Of a DNA stretch of 64,000 nucleotides, positions 12,461-21,866 are shown in pieces; positions within the stretch are counted from its first letter, which is position 1; each line of letters opens with the position of its first letter. The notes under the pieces were generated by a model. That model had not been told where the DNA came from, did no database searches, and saw only the letters and a list, made by a program, of their open reading frames with translations. Where the stretch lies: contig NC_081553.1 in the NCBI RefSeq assembly GCF_963082655.1, forward strand, positions 126,158,811 to 126,222,810. The letters run 5' to 3'. This stretch comes from Stomoxys calcitrans (Eukaryota > Arthropoda > Insecta > Diptera > Muscidae). The position numbers were made by a program, and so were the translations under genes.

Positions 12461-13205
12461 GAATTCGAATACTGGTGTCCAGATTCATAGGCGGCCATGT
12501 GGTGGCCTTTGAATAACACATTTTAAAGCACAAAAATGTGGACTTCCATATGAATAGTGCTCATTGACTTACATATTTCCCAACATATAATGCAACTTGA
12601 GCTGAACAATGCCGATGCTCATATACTCGTATCCATATTATGTTATTGCTGCACTGTGGCATATCAAAAATTTAATAATTTGTCAACCATATTGACCACA
12701 TTTATTTCATGCACTCATTCATGCAACATCCTTGGCAGATTGCAATGCTTGAGTGCATGAGGATGTAACAGCACAACCAGAATAACCACGCTATCATCTC
12801 AGCAGCAATTTCCTATTTACTGACCAAAACAATAAAGAGAACCATCAAATAGGAGAGAATACGAGTATGTATGTTTAAGTCAAGCCATCTCCAACAAGAT
12901 GTGGCTGCGAAGGGCATGAAGTGCTTCTCATTCTGTATGCGGCCCAACCATCGAGACTTGCAATCCCAACCAAACAGACATGGCAGATATCACAACCACA
13001 CTTTAGCCAACCCCTTTTCTCTATTTGATAACTTTATGCGAAGTTCTTGTTCTTCTTGTTGTTCTCGGCCAACAACACAAACATAAATTTTCAACTTAAA
13101 CAACAATCAGATTGTACATTTCAATTGTAATATATTGTTGGCGGTACAGAAAGGGGCTACACTGCTGGAACTGACCGCTTCTTAAATTAAGCCAATGCCA
13201 GTGAT
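12461..13205. other. Low-repeat stretch without a recognisable gene
   Basis: There is no family match and no domain in short frames such as 12871-13086. It is AT-rich and may be intergenic or intronic. Confidence 0.45.
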
Positions 13206-13974
13206 GCTGGTAAGAAAAACGTGCTAAGTTCAGCTAGACTGAATCTTATATACCCTCCAGCATACATCGTTTTTGTCAAGTTCCTTGCACGGTCTCTCTT
13301 TACAGGCAGAATCTAAAAATGCATAATGGCAGGTCATAACAAGAAATTTCCATGGATTTTTTTATATGCTTGAATAAGAAATGGTTTCTGTAGGTGCCCA
13401 AGATGTCAAATCGAGAGATCGGTTTATATAGAACCTACATCAGCTTATTGACCGATTTAGGCCACATCTGGTATATTCATTGGAGTTTATACCAGAAATC
13501 ATTGTTCGAAATTTCAGCCAATTTGGATAAGAATTGGACAGTAAAGACGGGAAATGGGCCGATTCGAACCATACTATGGTACATCTGTTGGAATTCACAG
13601 AAAAAGTTATTGCGTAAAATTTCATGCAAATCGTTACAAATTTCTCTCTTTCGAGGTTCAAGAAGCAATTTCAGGAAATCGGTTTACACGGGGGCTGTAT
13701 GTAAACGTTGATCGATTTGGCCTATTTACAATTCCATTTGACCTACACACTGACCTTCCTAAGAAGAATTGGTGCAAAATTTCGTGCGCCTAGCTTTACA
13801 ACTTCAAAAGTTTAAATTTATTTGACGGACGGACGGACATGGCTAGATTAACTTAAATGTCATGACGATCAAGCATATATTTTCTTTGTAGGTTCTTAGA
13901 CAAACATTTTGAGGTGTGGCAAATGTAATGACGAAATTAGTATACCCCCATCCTACGGTGGAGGGTACAAAAAT
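13206..13974 (-). mobile_element. HINE family B, old near-complete copy
   Basis: The left end is 'aagaaaaacgtgctaagttc' with a decayed hairpin (ttcagctagactgaa), then ataccctccagcat. Three units, (GACG)n and core follow, ending in 'cggtggagggtac'. Its mutated hairpin makes it older than 37505-38880. Confidence 0.75.
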
Positions 13975-14257
13975 AAGATTCTTCTGCATTGAATTATTTT
14001 TGGATTTCCTGTTGAAGGGGTAAGGAAATTCATACACTACCCTGAATTGCATACAAATGTGGAAGAGAATATGGCGTGAACACTGAAATCTTTTACACAC
14101 TGGAAAGGAGTTTTCTTAAATATTGTGCACAGTAGCACATATTGTAATCTTAACCAGGATTATGTTAGGTGGAAGAATGGAATGAGGGCATACACCCCAG
14201 CCTTTGATCAGTTTGTTTTGCATTATCACAAATTGAAACAAGTAAGGTTAACCAAAA

Positions 14258-14435
14258 GTCGGGCGGTGCCAACTTTATAATACCCTACACCAATGTTAAT
14301 TGACCGATATCATTAAATGGACGCTATATAAAATTCTGAATCGATTTTGATGAAATTCGGTTGAGTTGTTCAGATGAAAGATAAGTACTCCGCATAAAAT
14401 TTTGGGCTAATCTTTAAACGAAAGTCGGGGGATAA
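14258..14435 (-). mobile_element. HINE family C fragment with hairpin end
   Basis: It opens 'acaagtaaggttaaccaaaa', GTCGGGCGGTGCCAAC, then ataccctacacca. It stops after one unit, at the border of the palindrome at 14443. Confidence 0.7.
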
Positions 14436-14442
14436 CTCTATT

Positions 14443-14496
14443 AACTATTTAATTAAAAGCTCAATAATTAATTATTGAGCTTTTAATTAAATAGTT
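14443..14496. repeat. 54-bp perfect AT-rich palindrome
   Basis: Two 27-bp arms with no spacer are centred between 14469 and 14470. The left arm starts AACTATTTAATTAAAAGCTC and the right arm is its exact reverse complement. A cruciform or single-strand hairpin is possible. Confidence 0.95.
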
Positions 14497-14564
14497 GACT
14501 GGAAGTGTCCACAACCATAAGAGAGTGTTATGTGCCAAACTGACCGCATTATTGCAATATTTCT

Positions 14565-16470
14565 AAAAAGCGTGCTAATTTCGGCCGGGCCGAATCTTAT
14601 AATCCCTTTACCATAGAGTGCATATGTCGAGTTCTTTTCCCGTTATCTCTTTTTAGGCAAAGAAGGGATAAAAGTAAAGAATTATTATGCTATTGGAGTT
14701 ATTGTCCGATTCGCGCCATAATTGAATTGAATATTGGAGACCATTGTAGAAGTCATTGTACAAAATTTCAAGCAATTCGAGTAAGAATTGCACCCTTTAG
14801 AGGCTCAAGAAGTAAAATAGGGAGATCCGTTTATTTAGGAGCTATATCAGTATATAGAACGATTCGGACCATATTTAACATGCATGTTGAAGGTCATGGG
14901 AGAAGCCGTTGTAGAAAATTTCAACCAAATCGGATAATAGTTACGCACTCTGGAGGTTCAAGAAGTCAAGATCCCAGATCGGTTTAAATGGCAGCTACAT
15001 CAGGCTATAGATCGATTTGAACTATATTTGGCACAGTTGTTGGAAATCATAACGTAGCACGTCGTTCAAAATTTCAGCCAAACCGGATAGGAATTGCGCC
15101 CTCTAAACGCTCAAGAAGTCAAGATCCCAGATATGTTTATATGACAGCTAAATCAGGTTATGGAGCGATTTCAACCATATTCAGCACAGTTGTTGGTAGT
15201 CATAATAAAACAACTTATGCAAAAGTTTCATCCAAATGGGATAAGAATTCCGCCCTCTAGTGTCTCAAGAAGTCAAGATTTGATTCATACTTAGTACAGT
15301 TGTTGAAAGTGATACCAATATACCACGTGCAAATTTTCACTTAAATCGGACGAGAATTGCGCACTCTAGAGGCTCAAGAATTCAAGACCCAAGATCGGTT
15401 TATATGGCAGCTATATCAAAACATGCACCGATGTAGACCATACTAAGTGTAGTTATTGGAAGTGATACTAAAACACTACGTGCAAAATTTCAATAAAATC
15501 GGATAAGAATTGCGCCCTCTAAAGGCTCAAGAAGTCAAGACCCAAGATCGGTTTATATGGCAGCTATATCAAAACATGGACCGATTTGGCTCATTTACAA
15601 TACCAACCGACCTACACTAATAAAAAGTATTTGTGCAAAATTTCAAGCGGCTGGCTTTACTCCTTCGAAAGTTAGCGTACTTTCGACAGGCAGACGGACG
15701 GACGGACGGACAGACGGACGGACGGATAGACGGACGGACATGGCTAGATTGACTTAAAATGACATGACGATCCAGAGTATATATAAAGGGTGATTTTTTT
15801 GAGGTTAGGATTTTCATGCATTAGTATTTGACAGATCACGTGGGATTTCAGACATGGTGTCAAAGAGAAAGATGCTCAGTATGCTTTGACATTTCATCAT
15901 GAATAGACTTACTAACGAGCAACGCTTGCAAATCATTGAATTTTATTACCAAAATCAGTGTTCGGTTCGAAATGTGTTCATTCACCGTAACGTTGCGTCC
16001 AACAGCATCTTTGAAAAAATACGGTCCAATGATTCCACCAGCGTACAAACCACACCAAACAGTGCATTTTTCGGGATGCATGGGCAGTTCTTGAACGGCT
16101 TCTGGTTGCTCTTCACTCCAAATGCGGCAATTTTGCTTATTTACGTAGCCTTTCAACCAGAAATGAGCCTCATCGCTGAACAAAATTTGTCAAAATTTCG
16201 AACCGAACACTGATTTTGGTAATAAAATTCAATGATTTGCAAGCGTTGCTCGTTAGTAAGTCTATTCATGATGAAATGTCAAAGCATACTGAGCATCTTT
16301 CTCTTTGACACCATGTCTGAAATCCCACGTGATCTGTCAAATACTAATGCATGAAAATCCTAACCTCAAAAAAATCACCCTTTACTTTATGGGGTCTAAG
16401 ACACATATTTCGAGGTGTTACAAACAGAATGACGAAATTAGTATACCCCATCCTATGGTGGAGGGTATAA
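14565..16470 (-). mobile_element. HINE family B, interrupted by a mariner foldback
   Basis: The left end 'aaagcgtgctaatttcggcc' is followed by five or more units and a long GACG tract (about 15690-15735). The core then reaches 'agagtatata', where the foldback element (15786-16382) is inserted at TA. The element resumes at 'actttatggggtctaag' and ends 'ctatggtggagggtat'. Confidence 0.85.
15786..16382. mobile_element. Mariner-derived foldback element, copy 1
   Basis: It is 597 bp, flanked by TA on both sides (15784-15785 and 16383-16384), with AAGGGTGATTTTTTTGAGG ends. The arms 15786-15973 and 16195-16382 are inverted copies of one another (188 bp), each holding the transposase start (MNRLTNEQRLQIIEF from 15899 on plus, mirrored on minus). 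The middle encodes, on the minus strand, FSDEAHFWLKGYVNKQNCR through GGIIGPYFFKDAVGRNVTV. This is the first catalytic Asp region of a mariner-like transposase. No complete transposase is possible, so it depends on an enzyme made elsewhere. Confidence 0.9.
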
Positions 16471-17092
16471 TATATGGCTCAAGAAGTCAAATCGGGAGAT
16501 CGGTTTTTAGGGGAGCTTATCAGCTTATAGACCGTTTTGGATCGTATCTGGCACAATTATTGGAAGTCATAACAAAAGACTATGTGTATGAGACTATAAT
16601 TTCAGTCAAATCGGATGACAATTGCAGCTTCGAGGGGCTAAAAAAGTCAAATGGGAAGATCGGGATTTATGGGAGCTACTTCAGGTTTTTGACCGATTTC
16701 GGCCGTGCTTGGCACAACTGTTTGAAGTCTTAATAGAACACTATGTTCAAAATTTCTGTCAAATCGGACCAAAATTGCGGCTTCCAAGAGCTCAAGAAGT
16801 CAAATCGCGAGATCGGTTTATAGGGGAGCTATATCCAAATCTGAACTGATATTGCCCATTTGCAATTCCCATCGACCGACAGCAACATCAAGTATCTGTG
16901 CAAAATTTCAAGCGTCTAGCTTTACGTGTTTGACCGCTATCGTGATTTCGGCAGACGGACGGACGGATATTGCTGGATCGACCCAGAATATCGAGACGAT
17001 CAAGAATATATATACTTTATGGGGTCCTAGATCAATGTTTCAAACTTAATGACAAGGTTAGTATACCCCCTCCTATGCTGATGGGTATAAAA
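16471..17092 (-). mobile_element. HINE family B, lacking the hairpin end
   Basis: It follows the previous B element directly after 'gggtataatat'. Three units, 'cagacggacggacggatatt', core, TATATATA and 'tatgctgatgggtat' are present. Confidence 0.7.
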
Positions 17093-17310
17093 ATAGACTT
17101 ACCTAATGTTGATAAGCACTGGTGAATATATTGGGAAAGTACAAGGCAGATATTACCGCCTTACAGGAAGTGGAATGCATCCGAGGACGCGTCACACCAA
17201 AGGTTGGCGCACTATACCAAAGTTGCCATGGTACATGGCATCAAGTTAGATGTGGACTTGCGGTCAAAAGAGACTGAAACACACTATCTGTTACTTGTAA
17301 CATTGTAATA
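17093..17310 (+). pseudogene. RTE-type LINE endonuclease scrap
   Basis: Around 17136-17280 one frame reads GKYKADITALQEVECIRG. ITALQEV is the endonuclease motif carrying the catalytic Glu in this LINE clade (compare QEVRW near 28190). It is cut off by HINEs on both sides. Confidence 0.55.
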
Positions 17311-18045
17311 TAGAATCGAAAACAAACAACCCATTGTTCATTTTTGTAGAGCAAAATATTGGTCTTTTTGAACTATAAACGACGCGATCTGAAGCATATA
17401 CCATACGAATGTCAATAAGCCTAACAGAAGTCACTGTGTCAAATTTCAGCGATATCGGATAATAAATGCATCTTTCATGGGGCCAAGACTTTAAATCGAG
17501 GGATCGGTCTAAATGGCAGCTACATTCAAATCTGGACTGATCTGGGCCAAATTAAAGAAAGATGCCAAAGGGCCTAACACAACTCACTTTTCCAAATTTC
17601 GCCGACATCGTACAATAAGTTTGCCTTTTATTGGCCCAAAACCTTAAATCGAGAGATCGGTCTATATGGCTGCTATATCCCAAATTGGACCGATCTAAGC
17701 CAAATTGAAAAAAGGCTACCGAGTGATCAAAAACAACTCACTGTCCCAAACTTCAGCAAAATCGGAAAATAAATGCGCCCATTATGAGCCCAGGACCTCA
17801 AATTGAGAGATCGATCTATATGGCACCTATATCCAAATCTGGACCGATCGATGTCGAGTGGTCTAACACAACTCACTGTTCCAAATTTCAGCAAAATCGG
17901 ATAATAAATGTGGCTTTTATATGCCTAAGACCTTAACTAGGCGTATCGGTCTATATGTGGGCTATATCAGTCCGATCTGTGCACAATTTCAGCTCAATAT
18001 CTCTATTTTTGAAGACTGTAGCGTGATTTCAACAGACAGATGGAC
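17311..18045 (-). mobile_element. HINE family A, truncated at both ends
   Basis: Four A-type units ('cctaacacaactcact', 'atcggtctatatggc') end at 'gtgatttcaacagacagatgg'. The hairpin end and the ATACCC end are lacking. Confidence 0.75.
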
Positions 18046-19474
18046 ATCCTAATCCATACGATCATCTTGAAAATATGCACAGACATTTGGGGTTGAGATC
18101 ATGCTATGTTCGGGCTTCAGAATTTTAGAACTCGAGGAACTGACATGTGTAGATCGGCTGAAAATATGAGCCTGAATCGATCCATACTTGAAAATGGATC
18201 TCCAATTGTGTAGGTAAATTTCTATACCAAGTTTTCGCAAGTTTTAAAGAATTTCAGCGTTATTACAAAACACAGTGAAGCAAACACACGGATATCGTCT
18301 TTGAATTTCATGAATATGAAAAATAAAAATATAATCCGAAATTGATTCATCGACTTTATGCCAACATAATGCTAGAAATAATAAAAGTGGAACACCCGCT
18401 TCCAATTTTGGTAGGCATAAAAATATGTAAATAATATCTTACAAATCCCTTAAAATCTTTTTTAAATACACAATAAACTTGTTAAAATCACTTTTTATGC
18501 TGTCCACAGTACTGAAATATTCTATAAATTATAACTATTTCCTGCTAGCAACTCTTCTTCGCTGACAATCCAATCCTCAATTTATATGGCTTTTCTTAAT
18601 GACCTTTGTAATTTTATGTCCTGTCATATTCCGTTATTCTATTTTCAACTTAAGCCAGCAATTATCGCACATGGCCATTGGCTGGCTGCCATGCTAGCCT
18701 GCTGGCTGTTGACAGTAATAAATTAAAGGCCAGTCCAGTCCAGTTCAGTTCAGTCAAGTCCATTTGGGACAAATACACTACTGCCCCTAAAGGCTGATAA
18801 AATGGATCAACCAAAATCCTCATAAGTCAGAAAATCACTGCTCGCCTGGTGATAACTTCATTTGGTTCCTTTTTCTCGAGAATTTTATTGCTTTGTTTTG
18901 CACAACAATTCATCAACAAATGGCAAATCAAATTCAACCAAAAAGGATTTATTAGAAGGCAAGAAAAACATAGACTAGTTTTATGCCATCATCCGCGATG
19001 ACAAATTGCAACGGAAATTTGTCATTATGTATAAAAAATTATTTTTTATGACCTTCCACTTCCATCAGTTAAATTTATTTCATGCTTGTAAACCACAATA
19101 ATTTACACGGTTGACAGGCACTAAATTAACAGAGATCAAATATCAACTGGGCATATTTGCTACGTATGAGATAGTGTTATAGTGGGGAAGTACAATGTGT
19201 ATATTTAGTCAATTTTAAGACTACAAACACCACAATTGATCCATACTACAAAATCATCAATATTGGCTTCAAAAATAAGGGGAGTTTAATGTGTGGCGGA
19301 GCCAACTTAAAATCATCCAATACCAGCAAGTATACCTAGCTGCATGCATGATTGGCATGGGAGCTGGTTTAAAATCTGGTCGCCCAGGTAATTGAATGTG
19401 CTTAGATTACTAGTGCGAGATCGAGAACTGGTCGGTCATTACTATGGTATCACAATGAACTAAAACAGTCTAAA
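18046..19474. other. Low-repeat stretch without a recognisable gene
   Basis: AT-rich sequence shares no family with the rest of the window. A C-A-G-T-C-rich run at about 18730-18765 (ccagtccagtccagttcagt) is the only local repetition. Intronic or intergenic DNA is likely. Confidence 0.45.
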
Positions 19475-19476
19475 TA

Positions 19477-19714
19477 TTGGGTTGCCCAAAAAGTAATTGC
19501 GGATTTTTCATATAGTCGGCGTTGACAAATTTTTTCACAGCTTGTGACTCTGTTATTGCATTCTTTCTACTGTCAGTTATCAGCTGTTACTTTTAGCTTG
19601 CTTTAGAAAAAAAGTGTAAAAAAAGTATATTTGATTAAAGTTCATTCAAAGTTTTTATTAAAAATGCATATACTTTCTTTTAGAAAATCCGCAATTACTT
19701 TTTGGGCAACCCAA
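19477..19714 (+). mobile_element. Mariner-type MITE, 238 bp
   Basis: Inverted ends TTGGGTTGCCCAAAAAGTAA and its mirror 'tactttttgggcaacccaa' are flanked by TA at 19475-19476 and 19715-19716. It has no coding capacity. A shorter relative lies at 58049-58249. Confidence 0.9.
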
Positions 19715-19791
19715 TAGTATTCCACTATTACCTTATCCAACCTGTATCCAAATCTGGCATGATTTCTATGAAATTTACACACATATAGTAC

Positions 19792-20109
19792 AAATGCAAA
19801 TTTTACCCATGAACATTCCACTAAGGAACAGGGGCAAACTTCTTACATATCAATCAGTGCAGTCCGATTCAGGTTTAACCTCAATGCTAAGTGGCCTCCT
19901 TTTTATAGCCGAGTCCGAACGGCGGGCCGCAGTGCAACACTTCCTTGGAGAGAAGTTTTACATGGCATGGTATCTCACAAATGTTGCCAGCATAAGGAGG
20001 AGAAAACAACCGCTGAAAATATTTTTACTGATGGTCTCGCCAGGATTCAAACCCAGACGTTCAGCGTCATAGGTGGACATGCTAACCTTAGTGCTACGGT
20101 GGCCTCCGA
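19792..20109 (-). mobile_element. tRNA-derived SINE, full length
   Basis: The reverse strand starts with a ggaggccaccgtagcac head, has a B-box-like 'gggtttgaatcctggcg' and ends at 'gggtaaaatttgcat'. It abuts the 3' tail of the RTE LINE. A possible 8-bp target copy ATATAGTA lies on both sides. Confidence 0.8.
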
Positions 20110-20387
20110 CGTAATATAGTAATATAGTAAATATTTACTTAACTTTAATTGGCTATGACAGAACATTTGTTCCACCAGCCGAACGTAGAATAGCGTTCCT
20201 AGCACCTCGATCTTCTTCACTCATTCTCAATTCTCTGACACTAAGTTTCGAGGTGTCTCCCACCACTTGATCTTTCCATCGGGCTTGTGGTCTTCCCGGT
20301 TTGTTCCCAGATGTTGGAACTTCTTCTGACAACATAACCTAGCCAACGGAGCCGTTGTATTTTAAACGTGTAACTATGCTACCGTCG
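20110..20387 (-). pseudogene. RTE-type LINE, 3' end (left of the Transib)
   Basis: The frame 20335-20153 reads GRPQARWKDQVVGDTSK, then VRELRMSEEDRGARN. This is the C-terminal end of the LINE whose body lies at 25737-28860. A tail of short TA-rich tandem units (about 20113-20140) follows the stop, as expected for this clade. CGTCG at 20383-20387 is the target copy of the Transib insertion. Confidence 0.8.
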
Positions 20388-21818
20388 CACAGTGGGCCAA
20401 ATGGCAAAAAAATTGGAAATAAGTCTACAACTTTTTATCTGTTGATTTTAGCCATACAAAATGTTCTAGACATTTGTAGAGGAGGACATAGGCTTTCAGA
20501 AAAGTGCTGTTGTTGGTCCATATCTTTAATACAGGGTGAGCTACAGGGTGTGAAAGTTGACCACTTTTGACTTCTCCAAGCTTCTGGGGGCCATAACTTT
20601 TGATCTACTCAACCGATTTACATGATTTAGGACTCTAGAGAAAGAGCTTGACAAGATCTAAAAAACTTATGCATAAAGTACCATGCCATCGTGTACTGTT
20701 AAGGAGTTATGAATTGTTTAATTTTAAAATATGAAAATTTGGCCTTGGTTTTTTTCAGTGTTTTTTAAATAACTCCGTCAATTTTAAAGCTATAAACTTC
20801 ATACTTCACACAAATTATGCCAGCATATGTGTGCATAAAATACAAAAGGAATCACGTGAATATCTTTGGCGGTTTAAAAATGGCATCGTTTTCAATATGA
20901 AAAATATTTTTTTTGTCAAAAAATTGCAAAATTTTTCAAAAAAGATACTCCCATTTCCTTTAAGTTTTCGCAAACTTTGGCCGTCAAAGCATTATCATTT
21001 CTTTCCATTTTCACAAAGTCGAGGTATTAAGAAAAGTTTTAAGTGCTAATTTGGCTAATTTCGATATCAAACAACACCGTTATCTTAAGACCAAAATGGC
21101 CAATTTTTTTACTAAACTTCAAAAGTTTCTCACTGGAAAAAAAGTTCCACGGGGATTTTTTCGCTTTTTTTGAACTTAAATGAAAGCTTAAAATGTTCCC
21201 AACATTTTAAGGTATGTCTCGCCATATCCTAGCCATAAATGAGATCGTAGCGATCAAAATACTGAAAAAAGTCAATTTTCAAGTAGTGCTATATTCATTG
21301 CTAAAAAACAAGTATTACGTCACATTTTATTGCAAAGATGTTAAATAAACTTTTATTTGGTAACACTTCTTCTACAAAACACAAAAAGAATCATGGAAAT
21401 ATCTCTATTCTATTCCATTTTATGGAACCGGCAATAAAAAAGTCAATTTTTCAAAAAAGTCGAATTTCCCAAATTTTGTTTTTGTTGTCCTAATTGCACA
21501 TGACACACTATAGCCATATTTACGCAACATACCTTATCGTAAAGGAAATTTTCATACCTTTCCAACGATGTATAAAACATTTCTCAACTCGGATTCTATC
21601 TACTCTAAAATTCATTTACACTTCATTAAACTCTATATAAAAATGTCTATTTGTGAAATGGAACCTTATATGGGGCCTACACTAAAACATTGATAGATTT
21701 GCCCAGGGTTTACAATACAAATGTGTTAGAATAAAAAAAGGTCTCCTGCCAAAGTTTAAAAAAATTGGAATAAAAATATGTGTTTTAGAGCGAAAACACT
21801 TCGCATCGGCGTGCGTTT
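20388..21818. repeat. Transib left terminal inverted repeat
   Basis: It is 1,431 bp and mirrors 24306-25736, with the match ending after 'cggcgtgcgttt'. It starts CACAGTG, then a 12-base spacer (20395-20406) and AAAAAATTG (20407-20415). This layout resembles a 12-spacer recombination signal. Two substitutions against the right arm were seen, near 20551 and 20980. A 72-codon open frame lies in each arm, with no recognisable domain. Confidence 0.95.
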
Positions 21819-21866
21819 ATATGTATATTAGCTACTCCCAAAATAAAAAAGCATTTTAGTTTTGTA

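Noticed and set aside
12645..12665. CACTGTG in low-repeat DNA as another Transib end.
   Set aside because: The bases beside it do not match the arm sequence; a 7-base match is expected by chance.
16305..16733. 142-codon open frame.
   Set aside because: It runs from the foldback element across the end of a B HINE into the next one, so it is a chance frame through repeats.
18730..18770. Cluster of CCAGTC/CAGTTCAGT repeats as a binding-site array.
   Set aside because: Too short and irregular to support a regulatory call.
20831..21049. 72-codon open frame inside the left Transib arm, repeated at 25075-25293 in the right arm.
   Set aside because: Its duplication follows from the arm duplication. 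It has no recognisable domain. One arm difference is synonymous (CCG/CCA), but a single change is no evidence of selection.
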